A stretch of 64,000 nucleotides of DNA from Bifidobacterium biavatii DSM 23969 (GTDB taxonomy: Bacteria; Actinomycetota; Actinomycetes; Actinomycetales; Bifidobacteriaceae). The stretch lies in assembly GCF_000741165.1 (NCBI RefSeq), contig NZ_JGYN01000013.1:1-64000 (forward strand). Reading direction: 5' to 3'. Below, piece after piece: positions 44,347 to 54,498 of the stretch. The position numbers and the translations under genes are program-made. Position 1 is the first letter of the stretch. Every line of letters begins with the position of its first letter. The notes under the pieces were generated by a model. That model saw nothing but the letters and a program-made list of their open reading frames with translations, was not told the DNA's origin and made no database searches.

Positions 44347-47259
44347 ATGGGCGTGTTGGGAAGGAAATGCTGTGTCTCGGCGGCCATCGCCGCGGCGGTG
44401 TGCCTGCTGGTGTCGCCGATGCTGGCGTTGGGGTCGCCGGACGGCACAGCCGGCGCCGGAAGCGGCGGCGTGGTCGGCGGTACGGCCGGCGGGCGTGGCA
44501 ATACGGCGGATACGGCGTCGCTGGGCTGGTATCTGCCGAACAAGGCATGGGTGCGCATGGACGACGACGGCGTCTGGCAGATGGTTTCCGATCCCGAGCG
44601 GGATAATCACGTCGGCGCGGACGGCATGTCGTTCCTTGACGGCGACGTGGTCGCGGCGGCGGTGAATTTCACGGTGCCGTGGTGGGATGAGCCCACCCGG
44701 TTGGAGCTGGTGGACGATTGGACGCTGGTGGACCGGTATCTCGATGTGCGGGACGTGTCCGAGGTACGCGTGTACGTGGCCGAAATGGACGAATACGATG
44801 CTCCCTCGCTGGATGGCATCAACGTGACCGGCGAGGATGTGACCGACCGTTTCGACATCGTCTCGGAGGGCATGACGGTCACGGCGAAGGCGACGGCCGA
44901 GTATCTGGCGTCGCTGGACCTGAGGGAACGTCGCAAGTCGTTGCAGTTCTCGATGCTGGTGCCGTTCGACGTGAGGTTCGACGTGCGCGAGGATCTGCAG
45001 CGGGACATCGACGCGATGCGCACGCGCAGCGGGTCGATCGACAATACGTGCAGCGATGGCAAACACGAGCTGGTCAACCGCGGCGGCGTGTTCTGGGCCG
45101 ATCACGAGTATTGGGAAACGAACGAGCCTCGCCTGTGCATCGTGCGCCCGGAGTTCGACAAGGATGTGACCGCGAGCGAAACGGAGGGCGGCGACGGGTC
45201 GAGCATTGACGGACGCAGCGTGCTGCCCGGCCAGACGGTCACCTATGAGCTGGAATTGCAGGTGGGGGCCGCATCCGACTACACGCTGCGCACGCTGGAG
45301 TTCGTGGACGAGTACGACGTGCGCACGACGCCGGTCAAGGAGAGCCTGACGGTCATCGATGCGCGTGATGGTGTGACGGTGCCGGCCGAAGCGTACGACG
45401 TGGAGTGGGACGACGCCGGGCACAAACTGTCGGTCTCGTTCCGGCGCGACTGGCTGGACGAGCATTGGGATCCGTACACGGGTCATCGGTATCGGTTGGA
45501 GTTCGACGCGACAGTGTCCGAGGATGCGGCCACGGACACGGTGATCTCGAACCGCGGCTGGGTGACGTTGAACAATTCCGGATTGGAGTCGAACGAGGTG
45601 ACGAACCGGCCGGTCGACCCGCAGCCGGTCAAGCAGGACACGCAGGCGGACGCGTCGGTGGACATCGACGGCAGGACCGTACTGGTCGGCGACCGCCTGT
45701 ACTACCGGATCACAATCGACGCGGCAGGTTTGGCCGACCCGGCGTATCCGGTGCGCCGGCTGGGCGTGATCGACGACTACGACGAAACCGTGCTGGACGT
45801 GGACGAGGCCGGCATCCAGATGCTTGGCGAGCAGGGCGCGGACGTGACCGACCTGGTGAACGTGCAGGTCGCCGATGGCGTCGTCTACGCGTTCTTCAAG
45901 ACCGTGGACACCACGCTTGCCGACGGAACGGTGCTGCCGGGCGATCCGCAGCCCGCCGATCTGGCCGAATACGCGCGGCGTGAACTGTCCGCGGAACGTG
46001 ACGCGGGCATCGACCAGTCGCTGCTCGGCAAGACGTACCAGCTGGTACTGCCGATGACGGCCATCGCGGCGGCGGACGGCGGCTCGGTCGAGAACACGGC
46101 CGTGCAGGTCACGAACAAGCGCCGCGCGGTGTCGAACACGGTCACGAACGTGCTCGCACAACTCGACCCGTTCAAGGACGTGACGGTCGACGTCGGCGCG
46201 GACAGCGCGGACGGCATGAGCATCTACAAGGATCAGCTGTTCCTCTACCGGCTGGACTCCTCCCTGCTGCCCGCGAACCGCGCCTACCCGCAGGTGACGC
46301 AGTGGCGCATCGACGACGATTACGACGAGTCGGGCGATGAATACGCCGGCCAGTGGGCCGTGTACGCGGCCGAGGACCTGCACGACGCGGCCGGCAGTGT
46401 GATCGCGGCGAAGGGCTCGCGCATCGCGGGCAGCGGCTTCGATTCCGCAAGGTTCGGCGGCGACCTGTTCTCTCTGGACATGCGCGACGGCTCGTTCACG
46501 GTCGCAGCCACGCAGCGCTATCTCGACCTGGTGTCGGCCGACGGCGCGCATGCGCAGGCATGGCGCGCGTACGTGCAGTTCCGACGGGTGAAGGCCGGCG
46601 AGTTCTCCAATACGTTCACGGAGACGCTGAACGGCGTGGAACGCCCGTCGAACACGGTGACCACGCGCACGTCCGAACGCTCCCCGTCCGTGGGCGTGGA
46701 GAAGTTCGACGAAGCGTCCGGCCTAGAGGCGGGCGACCGCGACGACACGAAGGACGCGTTGGAGATCACGGGCGACGGCACGGTGATCGTGTTCCGCATC
46801 ACGAACACCGGCGACGTGCCCCTGACCGGTCTCGAACTGTCCGACGAGACGATCGCCGGCGACGGCACGGTCACCGACCTGAAATACCCGGACGGTTGGG
46901 CGACGCTCGTATTGCAGCCGGGCGAATCCGTGGACGTGACCGGCATATTGACCGGCGTCACCGACCTGCACACCGATCGCGCGACCGTGCAGGCCGCGCC
47001 GGTCATCGAATGCGTGCCGAAGGACGACGACCCGTTCGACGACCAGCCCGCGCAGCCGGTCGAACCCGGCACGGTGTGCACGGACACGCCGATCACGAGC
47101 GAACCGGACGACTGGAGCGCCTACATGAAACGCATGCTGCCGCACACCGGCGTCGATCTGACCGGCATCATGGCGGCCAGCATGCTCGTCCTGCTGATCG
47201 GGTTCGCCATGCTGCGCATCGCCCACGCGCATCGCCGGAACCCGGTTTCCGACAGCTGA
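44347..47259 (+). CDS. Large LPxTG adhesin, isopeptide-domain surface protein
   Basis: 970 residues: signal peptide (1-35), Gly-rich linker, several repeated beta-rich domains of about 150-180 residues, LPHTG at 931-935, membrane helix and RRNPVSD tail. The domains share the pattern QTVTYELELQVG or DRLYYRITIDAAG, then a VRRLGVIDDYDET strand and TNRPVD-type ends, like the isopeptide-forming adhesin modules of streptococci. AAAGGGAG precedes ATG 44347 by 8 bases; GTG 44338 is less likely. It stands between the pilin and the secretion operon and is a candidate for recipient-cell contact. Confidence 0.85.
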   Translation: MGVLGRKCCVSAAIAAAVCLLVSPMLALGSPDGTAGAGSGGVVGGTAGGRGNTADTASLGWYLPNKAWVRMDDDGVWQMVSDPERDNHVGADGMSFLDGDVVAAAVNFTVPWWDEPTRLELVDDWTLVDRYLDVRDVSEVRVYVAEMDEYDAPSLDGINVTGEDVTDRFDIVSEGMTVTAKATAEYLASLDLRERRKSLQFSMLVPFDVRFDVREDLQRDIDAMRTRSGSIDNTCSDGKHELVNRGGVFWADHEYWETNEPRLCIVRPEFDKDVTASETEGGDGSSIDGRSVLPGQTVTYELELQVGAASDYTLRTLEFVDEYDVRTTPVKESLTVIDARDGVTVPAEAYDVEWDDAGHKLSVSFRRDWLDEHWDPYTGHRYRLEFDATVSEDAATDTVISNRGWVTLNNSGLESNEVTNRPVDPQPVKQDTQADASVDIDGRTVLVGDRLYYRITIDAAGLADPAYPVRRLGVIDDYDETVLDVDEAGIQMLGEQGADVTDLVNVQVADGVVYAFFKTVDTTLADGTVLPGDPQPADLAEYARRELSAERDAGIDQSLLGKTYQLVLPMTAIAAADGGSVENTAVQVTNKRRAVSNTVTNVLAQLDPFKDVTVDVGADSADGMSIYKDQLFLYRLDSSLLPANRAYPQVTQWRIDDDYDESGDEYAGQWAVYAAEDLHDAAGSVIAAKGSRIAGSGFDSARFGGDLFSLDMRDGSFTVAATQRYLDLVSADGAHAQAWRAYVQFRRVKAGEFSNTFTETLNGVERPSNTVTTRTSERSPSVGVEKFDEASGLEAGDRDDTKDALEITGDGTVIVFRITNTGDVPLTGLELSDETIAGDGTVTDLKYPDGWATLVLQPGESVDVTGILTGVTDLHTDRATVQAAPVIECVPKDDDPFDDQPAQPVEPGTVCTDTPITSEPDDWSAYMKRMLPHTGVDLTGIMAASMLVLLIGFAMLRIAHAHRRNPVSDS

Positions 47260-47428
47260 CTTCCGCTGCGGCCACGGCATCATCCGCATGACCGCAACGG
47301 TTCCTACGGGGATGCCGTCGACCGTCAGACAGGGTCGGCGGCATCCCGTCGCCAAGGCCGTCCGGCTTTCGACAACACCGAACGGCCGTCCACTCACCGT
47401 TGAGTCCCATCACCGCAAAGGAGCCGTC

Positions 47429-47632
47429 ATGGACACGATCACCACGATTCTCGAACTGCTGCAGAAGGCCGCGCTGCTGGGCGGCGGCATCTGGAGCGTA
47501 TGGGGTGCGATCACCCTGGCCGGAGGTTTGAAGGACCATTCCGGCCCGCAAACCCAGTCCGGCATATGGCAGCTGGTCGGCGGCGCGGTCATCATCGCCG
47601 CGGCCGCCCTGTTCGCCAACCTCAGCTTCTGA
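47429..47632 (+). CDS. VirB2/Maff2-like small membrane protein
   Basis: 67 residues with two membrane helices (KAALLGGGIWSVWGAITLAG and QLVGGAVIIAAAALFANL) separated by the short polar LKDHSGPQTQSG. This matches the VirB2-like proteins that precede VirB6 in Gram-positive T4SS operons. GCAAAGGAG precedes ATG 47429. Confidence 0.75.
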   Translation: MDTITTILELLQKAALLGGGIWSVWGAITLAGGLKDHSGPQTQSGIWQLVGGAVIIAAAALFANLSF

Positions 47633-47696
47633 ACCTTCATTGTTCATCGAACACCCAATCGGCAGCGGATGACCGTATGGAACGGGAGGTTTGATC

Positions 47697-48548
47697 ATGG
47701 CGGACTTGGTGGAACCGTGCGTGAACATGCTCAACGCGATCGGCGGCGGCATTGACGGCAGCATACTCGACCGGCTCGCATTGGGGCCGGCCGAGTTCAA
47801 CGCGAGTCTGTACGGCATGGCGGGATCGGTGCATACGAGCGCGGTCAAACCGGTGTCCGCCACCATCGCCAGCATCGTGTTCACGCTGGAACTGGCCCGC
47901 GCGGCGACCCGCGCGGACGGCGACCGCGAACTGGGCGTGAAGATCATCGGCGGCGTGCTGCTCAAATGCGCGCTCGTGCTCCTGTTCGCGTCCAATGCGG
48001 CGCTGATCCTGCAGGGCATCGACGCGGTCGTCTCGCAGATCGTGTCCGCCGCGTCGGGCGTGCTCGCTGCCGCGCCCGGCAGCGAGACGCAACTGCTGGG
48101 CGATCAGATGCGCTCCGCGATCGAGGATGCCGGCCTCATCGGCCAGAGCGGGCTCATGGTGCTGGTATTGATCCCGTTCATCGCCTCGCAGATCGCCGGC
48201 GTGGTGCTGCTGGCGGTCGTGTACATGCGGTTCATGCAGATCTACATGCTGACCTGTTTCGCGTCGCTGCCGATCGTGTTCATGGCCTCGGAGCATACGC
48301 GCATGATGGGCGTCGGCTATCTGAAACGCTACGGGCAGGTCTCGTTCCAGGCGATCACCCTGACGGTCGGCGTGATCCTGTACCGCACGTTCGTCGGCGA
48401 GGCGCTGCGGCTCGACGGCTATGTGGACGGCGGCGACCTGTGGCAGTACATCATCGCGAACTTCGGCACGCTGCTGTTGGGGGCGATCATGCTCGGCTGT
48501 CTGGTCATAGTGTCCTCGGCCACCGCCAAGGCCGTGTTCGGCGAATAG
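47697..48548 (+). CDS. VirB6/TrbL-like channel protein
   Basis: 283 residues with about six membrane segments; a loop at residues 110-150 includes GSETQLLGDQMR. Position between the VirB2-like gene and prgI and the hydrophobic profile match VirB6-like inner-channel proteins of T4SS. GGGAGG precedes ATG 47697 by seven bases; TTG 47691 is possible. Confidence 0.8.
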   Translation: MADLVEPCVNMLNAIGGGIDGSILDRLALGPAEFNASLYGMAGSVHTSAVKPVSATIASIVFTLELARAATRADGDRELGVKIIGGVLLKCALVLLFASNAALILQGIDAVVSQIVSAASGVLAAAPGSETQLLGDQMRSAIEDAGLIGQSGLMVLVLIPFIASQIAGVVLLAVVYMRFMQIYMLTCFASLPIVFMASEHTRMMGVGYLKRYGQVSFQAITLTVGVILYRTFVGEALRLDGYVDGGDLWQYIIANFGTLLLGAIMLGCLVIVSSATAKAVFGE

Positions 48549-48574
48549 ACGCGAGATCAGGGAAGGCGGCGGCG

Positions 48575-48940
48575 ATGGCGTTGGAGATCAGGATCTACAA
48601 GGAGATCACGGCCACCGAGGCGCGGGTCATGTGGGGCATGAGCTGGCGGCAGCTCGCCGCGGCCGCGATGATGGGCTGCCTGTCGACGGGCGTGTGGCTC
48701 GTGTTCTGGCGCCTGCTCGGGCTCCCCGACATAGGCCAGTACGTGGTGTTCCTCGTGAACCTGCCGTTGGCCGCATGGGGTTGGCTGCGCCCGAAGGGGC
48801 TGAAACCGGAGGTCTGGTTCGGATACGTGATCGCATGCCGGTTCGGACAGCAACGGTATTTCATCGACGGGCCCGCACGGCCTCGCCGACGGGAGCGAAA
48901 ACGAGGCAGGAAGGCCATACGCGAACGAAAGGACGGATGA
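48575..48940 (+). CDS. PrgI-family T4SS protein (VirB3-like)
   Basis: 121 residues with two close membrane helices (QLAAAAMMGCLSTGVWLVFW, VVFLVNLPLAAWGWL) after the family start LEIRIYKEITATEARVMWGM, and a very basic tail (RPRRRERKRGRKAIRERK). PrgI proteins sit beside and work with VirB4. The stop overlaps the virB4 start (ATGA). Confidence 0.88.
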   Translation: MALEIRIYKEITATEARVMWGMSWRQLAAAAMMGCLSTGVWLVFWRLLGLPDIGQYVVFLVNLPLAAWGWLRPKGLKPEVWFGYVIACRFGQQRYFIDGPARPRRRERKRGRKAIRERKDG

Positions 48941-51303
48941 TCATGGCACGACGCAAACCGGCAGACAGGCAGGGGCGCAGGATTCGCCGGCGGCGGGAGC
49001 GAGGGTATCGCACGGCGAAGGAGCTGATCGGCTACGAGGCGATGCTCTCCAACGGGATCGCGTATCTGGGCGACGACCGGTGGAGCGTGACCGTGCGCAT
49101 GTCCGACATCAACTATGAGACGGCCACGCGCGAACGGCAGGCGCAGCTCATCAACGCGTGGGCGGAGTTCCTGAACACGTTCGACGGCTCCACCCGGCTG
49201 CAGGTCACCTGCGTGACGCGCACGCTCGACGCCCATGACGTGATGTCGATGGTCGGTATGCGATTGGACGGCGGCCCGTTCGACGCGCTGCGCGCGGAAT
49301 CGAACCGGATCATGCTCGCCAAGCTCGGAGAACGCTCCCGCAACGCGGTCACCGACAAATACCTGACGATCACGATCACGGAAGAGGACCCGGAACGCGC
49401 GCAGGCCACGCTGAACCGACTTGTCAAAACGTCCGAAAGCCAGCTTTCCACGTTGGACGGATGCAAGATCACGCCGCTCGGCCGAGGCGAACGACTGCGC
49501 CTGCTGGCCCTGCTGCTGCGTCCGGGCGAACCGTTCCGCTACGACGACAAGCTGGTCGAATCCGGCCGCGCCACGTCGAAGGACTTCGTCACGCCGTGGT
49601 GCGTGGACGCGACGGACGCGCGCGTATTGCGACTGTCGAACGCCGCGGGCGACACGCTGCGCTCGACGTTGTGGATACGCGACTTCCCGCCGATCATGTC
49701 CGACCGGCTGATCGCCGAACTGACCGGTTTGAAGACCGAAGGCACGGTGTCGATTCATCTCGCGCCGTACGATCGCAGCGTCGGCGCGGAACTGGTGGAC
49801 CGCAAGATCGCCGAAATGGACATGCAACGCCTGGAGGAGCGCCGCAGGAACATGCGCCGGCACATTCCCGCCGACGAACTGCCCGCCGACCTGCGCGACT
49901 CGTTGGAGGAGGCGCATAATCTTCGCGACGAGATGCGCCGGTCGAACGAACGGCTCGTGGAGGCGCTGGCGGCGGTCACGGTCTCGGCCCCCACACGCCC
50001 GCTGCTTGACCAGCGGGTCAAGGACGTGCTCGCCGCCTGCCGCAAGCTCTCCTGCACGGCCGAAACCCTCGCCTGCATGCAGCTCGACGGGTTGAACGCA
50101 AGCCTGCCGTTGGGCGTGAACCCGCTGCCGATGCGACGCACGCTGACCACGAGCAGCGCAGCGATCATGATGCCTTTCACGAATCAGGAGATCATGGACG
50201 AGCAAGGCGTGTTCTATGGGGTCAACGCGCGCAGCGGCAACGCGCTCATGGTCGACCGCACCCGCACCACGATCAACGCGAACGGGTTCGTGCTCGGCAC
50301 CACCGGAAGCGGCAAATCGCAGGCCGCGAAGGCCGAAATGACCGCCTTGTTCCTGTCACGGCCCGACGACGATCTGATCATCGTCGACCCCGAACATGAG
50401 TACGCGCCCCTGTGCGAGGCGCTGCACGGCGCGAGGGTGATCGTCAGCGCCGGTTCCGCCGACCGCATCAACCCGATGGACATCACGCTCGACGCCACAC
50501 TGGACGGCGACCCGATCCGCACGAAGGCGAACGCGGTCATCTCCATGATCGGCGCGCTCATCGGCGGCTCCGACGGGCTGAACGCCGCGGAACGCTCCAT
50601 CGTGGACCGGTGCACACTGGGGCTGTACCGCGAATACCGCAACAATCCCTCCCTGCCGCAACCCACCTTGGCCGACCTGCATCGCAGGCTCGTGGCCAGC
50701 AGCGAGCCGGAGGCGCGGGGGCTGGCGCTGAGCCTCGAATCGTATACGCTCGGCAGCCTGTCGGGCTTCGCCGGCCAGACCACCGTGGACACGTCCAACC
50801 GGTTCACCGTGTTCGACGTGGCCGCGTTGGAAGGCGAATTGAAGACGTTCGGGATGATGGTCGTTCTCGACCATCTGTGGAACCAGGTCGCCCGCAACCG
50901 GAAAGCGGACCGGCGCACCTGGATCTATGTGGACGAGTTCCACCGCATGTTCTCCAACAGGTACGCGTCCGAACAGTTCCTCGACATGTTCAAACGCGCC
51001 CGCAAATGGGGTCTCGGCATGACCGGCGTCACCCAGAACATCGAGGAACTGCTCGCCAGCAAGGAGGCGCGGTTCATGCTCGCCAACTCCGCGTTCCTGC
51101 TGCTCATGAACCAGACGCCCACCGACGCGGCGAAACTGGCCGACATGTGGCATCTGTCGCCCGAACTGAAGGAACGGTTGGGCGGCGCACGCCCCGGCGA
51201 GGGCCTGCTCAAGGCCGGTGAGGCGTTCATCCCGTTCGACGGGCGCATCCCGACCGATTCCACGCTCTACCGGCTGTTCACCACGAAATTCGGGGAGACC
51301 TGA
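48937..51303 (+). CDS. VirB4-family conjugation ATPase
   Basis: 788 residues. Walker A GTTGSGKSQAAK near residue 455, LIIVDPEHEY near 485, and the downstream WIYVDEFHRMF near 663 are the VirB4/TraC motifs. The N-terminal 400 residues are the VirB4 membrane-associated domain. It powers assembly or substrate transfer of the T4SS. An ATG at 48943 is an alternative start. The next gene begins within its stop codon. Confidence 0.93.
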   Translation: MIMARRKPADRQGRRIRRRRERGYRTAKELIGYEAMLSNGIAYLGDDRWSVTVRMSDINYETATRERQAQLINAWAEFLNTFDGSTRLQVTCVTRTLDAHDVMSMVGMRLDGGPFDALRAESNRIMLAKLGERSRNAVTDKYLTITITEEDPERAQATLNRLVKTSESQLSTLDGCKITPLGRGERLRLLALLLRPGEPFRYDDKLVESGRATSKDFVTPWCVDATDARVLRLSNAAGDTLRSTLWIRDFPPIMSDRLIAELTGLKTEGTVSIHLAPYDRSVGAELVDRKIAEMDMQRLEERRRNMRRHIPADELPADLRDSLEEAHNLRDEMRRSNERLVEALAAVTVSAPTRPLLDQRVKDVLAACRKLSCTAETLACMQLDGLNASLPLGVNPLPMRRTLTTSSAAIMMPFTNQEIMDEQGVFYGVNARSGNALMVDRTRTTINANGFVLGTTGSGKSQAAKAEMTALFLSRPDDDLIIVDPEHEYAPLCEALHGARVIVSAGSADRINPMDITLDATLDGDPIRTKANAVISMIGALIGGSDGLNAAERSIVDRCTLGLYREYRNNPSLPQPTLADLHRRLVASSEPEARGLALSLESYTLGSLSGFAGQTTVDTSNRFTVFDVAALEGELKTFGMMVVLDHLWNQVARNRKADRRTWIYVDEFHRMFSNRYASEQFLDMFKRARKWGLGMTGVTQNIEELLASKEARFMLANSAFLLLMNQTPTDAAKLADMWHLSPELKERLGGARPGEGLLKAGEAFIPFDGRIPTDSTLYRLFTTKFGET

Positions 51304-52622
51304 TGGTCGAACTCATGGACCCTCGGACCGGCACCGCCGGCAAGCTCACCTCATACACCGGCCGCATCCGCGAAGGCGAAGGACTGACGGGCCGACTGCG
51401 CTCGACCACGGTCAGGCTCGCCGGCGACGCCGCCGCGCTCGGCCGCAACACCATGCAAACCGCGACAGAGACAACGGACGAGCATGAGGAAAACGGTATC
51501 GACCCGGCTGACGCGATCCTTGATGTCGGGCAAGGGCTGCGTTCCGCCGGCCGACTTGTACCAAACACCGGCAGACGCGGCGGGCAACATGTTCGGCGAC
51601 CGACGACCACGACGGAGCCATTGAACGATATCGCCGATGCCGAACCGACCTTGGATGTCTTCGCGGAACCGGCAGACGGCGGGCCGATCATGAACGGTCC
51701 GGCTCGTCATACGCCTGTCACGTCGTCATCCGGCACGGCTCCGAGCCCCACTGCCACGCTGAGCACGCCGCCCGGCAGCACCCGCGGCGTCGCACGCCGG
51801 CTCGCGCAATCCGGAACAACAGGCGGGATGCGCCGTGCGGGGAACACGGCGCACGGAACGGCCGGAGGCATACGTTTCGCGTCGCCATTGTCCAGATTCA
51901 CGCCCGGCTCCACGGGTTCCGCGACGCGTGGCACCAGAAATACCGCCAAGGGAGTGGCGAAGGCGGCGGACGGCTTGTCCAATCTCATGCGGGCGGCCGT
52001 CGACGGCGCGCGCAGGATCATGGCATCCGTCGTTTCGGCCGTGACGGGCGCGGTCGGCATGCCGGTGTTCCTATTGGCGACGGCCGCGATCATGGTGCTC
52101 GCGACGCTCATGGCGCTCCTGTCATGGCTGCCCGGCTTCAACGCCACGCAGCAGGGCTGCGCCGGCGGCGACTGTTCCGTCACCGGCAGCGTGATCGGCT
52201 CGCTGGAACCGCCATTGGTCATGAACGGCGACGATTCGGCCGTGAACGTGGACGCGATGAACCTGCCCGAAATCGTCTCGTACGAGCGCTGGCAGTGCAC
52301 ATGGTGGGGCGCGTCCCGACGCGAGCAGATCGGCAAGCCCGTCGACCCGTGGATGGGCGACGGGCACATGTGGCGTGCCAGCGCCGAACGGTTCGGTTAT
52401 CCGATCGACAAGGCTCCCCGCCCCGGAGACGTCATGGTCTTCCAAGCGGGCACGCTCGGCGCCGACGACTACTACGGGCACGTCGCCATCGTCGAGGAAG
52501 TCAACGAAGACGGCGACATCATCATCTCCGAAAGCGGCGCCGCAGCAGCCCGCGTCACCCTGCGCACGCTCACCGCGCAGCAGCTCGCGGACAACCGGGC
52601 GAACATCGACTTCATCCACTGA
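51303..52622 (+). CDS. CHAP-domain cell-wall hydrolase of the T4SS
   Basis: 439 residues. A 240-residue Thr/Gly/Ala-rich N-terminal cytoplasmic region, a membrane helix (about 245-268) and a C-terminal CHAP domain with catalytic Cys331 (WQCTWWGASRR) and His near 394 (YYGHVAIVEE). Such hydrolases open peptidoglycan for the conjugation channel, the VirB1 role in Gram-positives. I see only CHAP; the SLT lysozyme domain often fused to it is absent. Confidence 0.88.
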   Translation: MVELMDPRTGTAGKLTSYTGRIREGEGLTGRLRSTTVRLAGDAAALGRNTMQTATETTDEHEENGIDPADAILDVGQGLRSAGRLVPNTGRRGGQHVRRPTTTTEPLNDIADAEPTLDVFAEPADGGPIMNGPARHTPVTSSSGTAPSPTATLSTPPGSTRGVARRLAQSGTTGGMRRAGNTAHGTAGGIRFASPLSRFTPGSTGSATRGTRNTAKGVAKAADGLSNLMRAAVDGARRIMASVVSAVTGAVGMPVFLLATAAIMVLATLMALLSWLPGFNATQQGCAGGDCSVTGSVIGSLEPPLVMNGDDSAVNVDAMNLPEIVSYERWQCTWWGASRREQIGKPVDPWMGDGHMWRASAERFGYPIDKAPRPGDVMVFQAGTLGADDYYGHVAIVEEVNEDGDIIISESGAAAARVTLRTLTAQQLADNRANIDFIH

Positions 52623-52650
52623 CCGAACCACATCATGCAAAGGAGCATCC

Positions 52651-53196
52651 ATGAACAATCGAGACCCCAAACGCAATCTGATCATCATTGTCACGGTCGC
52701 GCTCATTCCAGTCATCCTGCTCGGAGCGGCATGTCTGCGCACGCTCATGCCCGCACGGCATACGGTCGCCCCGATCGTCGTGCGCAACGATCAAAACCGG
52801 ACGGTCGAACCGAAATCGGATACGACGGTCAACGGGCAGAGGATCGACGTCTACCGCACGGACGAAGCGTGCGTGCTGATGGCGCCGCTCGCCGTGCAGG
52901 CGTACGTTTCCGACCGGGACGACCGCGACCGGAACCTGAGCGACCTGTTCACCGAGGACGCGGAAGGCCTGCAGATACCGGTCGAACGCATACGCCACGA
53001 CGACGCCGGTTCGCTTGGCAACGGCTACGTGAAGGTCGCCATCAACGACGACGCGGCCGCATGCGTGGTCGAGACCGAGTCCGGCGTGATCTGGGAGGTC
53101 TACTACGCGGACTTCGACCGTGACGGCTACAAGGCCAGCAAGATCATCAGCCACGACAGGGAACGCGCCTACGTTCCCGACACCGACGCCCTGTAA
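52651..53196 (+). CDS. Membrane-anchored T4SS accessory protein
   Basis: 181 residues: one N-terminal membrane helix (residues 9-32), then a soluble extracellular domain with two cysteines in conserved-looking strands (DEACVLMAPLAVQAYV, AAACVVETESGVIWEVYYAD). Family not recognised. GCAAAGGAG precedes ATG 52651. Position in the operon suggests a channel component. Confidence 0.7.
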   Translation: MNNRDPKRNLIIIVTVALIPVILLGAACLRTLMPARHTVAPIVVRNDQNRTVEPKSDTTVNGQRIDVYRTDEACVLMAPLAVQAYVSDRDDRDRNLSDLFTEDAEGLQIPVERIRHDDAGSLGNGYVKVAINDDAAACVVETESGVIWEVYYADFDRDGYKASKIISHDRERAYVPDTDAL

Positions 53197-53227
53197 CCGG
53201 CCACGCGTCACGGAAAGGAACAAGATC

Positions 53228-54235
53228 ATGACCGACGTACCGTTTAATCTCGGCCCGTCCAGCTTCCCCGCCATCGATGACGAAGATCCGGGCGCGACCC
53301 AAGTCCTCGGTATGGATGCTCCGCCGCGACGATGCGAAGGCTCCACGGCCAACATCGCTCATAATGCCGCCGATGCCATGCCTCTGAACCTCGGACCGGA
53401 CGGATGCCATGACCGCAACGATGACGAGAACGATGACGGGTATCCCGGTGCCGACAGCGGTCGGTTCGCGCCACGATTGCCGGAAAACGCCGTCAAACCG
53501 GCGGTGGTCGGATTGGCCGCGCTGCTGCTGGTCGGCGGCATGATCGCGGGCGTTCGCGTCATCACCGCGACGAATCATGTCGCACCGACTATCCAACAAC
53601 CGACGCAGGCGGACAACGAACGTAGGCAAGCAGAACGTCTGCATGATGCAATGACGGTCGCAAAGGCGCTGCTCGAACGCATCAGGCGCAGTCCCATCGC
53701 CGATCGAATCGACCCCAGCCAGCTTGAACAGGCTATGGACGATCAGGACATCGAACACATGGAAGCGCTCACCAAACAGCTGGAAGCCTCATACGCTACG
53801 GCGCTAGACGACACGACCAGTCAGACGTCCGAGACCCTCGGCGAGGCGATCGGCCGAGCCGACAAGCTGCGCGAAGCGCCGGAATCCGACGAACATGCAC
53901 GGCTCAATCAGCTTGCCGACACATGGCGCGACAAAACCGTCACCGAGGAGAACCTGGCCGATGCCATCGCAGCCGTACGCCAAATCGCCGACCTTGCCGC
54001 GACGGTCGAATCGCAGCAGGCAAAAGCTGAGGAAGCGGAACGGCAGCGGGAACAACGCGAGCAAGAGGAACGCGAACGACAGTCCGCACAGCAACAGTCC
54101 ACGCAGCAACAGGCGACGGCACCGACGCAGCCACAGCAGCCGCAGTACCAGCCGTCCACGCCGCAGCCAGCACCCTCGTGGAACGTTCCCGGCCAGCAAA
54201 CAGATCGCCTACCCAACCGGGATGGCAGCCTCTGA
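53228..54235 (+). CDS. Membrane protein with coiled coil and Gln-rich tail
   Basis: 335 residues. The first 90 are acidic and cytoplasmic; a helix AVVGLAALLLVGGMIAGVRV spans about residues 98-118; then heptad-like sequence (residues 130-290) and a Gln/Pro-rich end (TQQQATAPTQPQQPQYQ). No known family. It is the last gene of the T4SS operon; the tail could span or bind the wall. Confidence 0.7.
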   Translation: MTDVPFNLGPSSFPAIDDEDPGATQVLGMDAPPRRCEGSTANIAHNAADAMPLNLGPDGCHDRNDDENDDGYPGADSGRFAPRLPENAVKPAVVGLAALLLVGGMIAGVRVITATNHVAPTIQQPTQADNERRQAERLHDAMTVAKALLERIRRSPIADRIDPSQLEQAMDDQDIEHMEALTKQLEASYATALDDTTSQTSETLGEAIGRADKLREAPESDEHARLNQLADTWRDKTVTEENLADAIAAVRQIADLAATVESQQAKAEEAERQREQREQEERERQSAQQQSTQQQATAPTQPQQPQYQPSTPQPAPSWNVPGQQTDRLPNRDGSL

Positions 54236-54363
54236 CAGCAGGCACGGGATCACATGCAAACGCGAACGCAACCCCGCGTCCCGACCCGGCACCAACCGTC
54301 ACGTTTCATGCAAACGCAAGCGGCCATTCCCGACCCCACGCCAACGCAAGTTAATCCATCCAG

Positions 54364-54402
54364 ACCGTCGGCATATCCCCGATATGCCGACGGTTTACCT
54401 TT
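54364..54402 (+). terminator. Terminator of the T4SS operon
   Basis: ACCGTCGGCATAT / ATATGCCGACGGT, 13-bp perfect stem with TTTACCTTT tail. The preceding 54240-54360 holds direct words CATGCAAACGC; no gene. Confidence 0.85.
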
Positions 54403-54498
54403 GCCCAGCGGATCGTCACAATATCTGGACATGGCAGGAGGCGCCGAAGGTGACGCTATCCTTGATATTTATCATCACATCGAATCTGGAGGTCAGAT

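Noticed and set aside
44092..46551. 819-codon open frame antisense to the adhesin
   Set aside because: Composition is Arg/His/Val-rich shadow of a GC-rich gene; no start context, no domain, and the plus-strand gene has signal peptide and LPHTG.
48595..50205. 536-codon open frame antisense to prgI/virB4
   Set aside because: Mirror of third-position GC bias; VirB4 motifs are intact on the plus strand.
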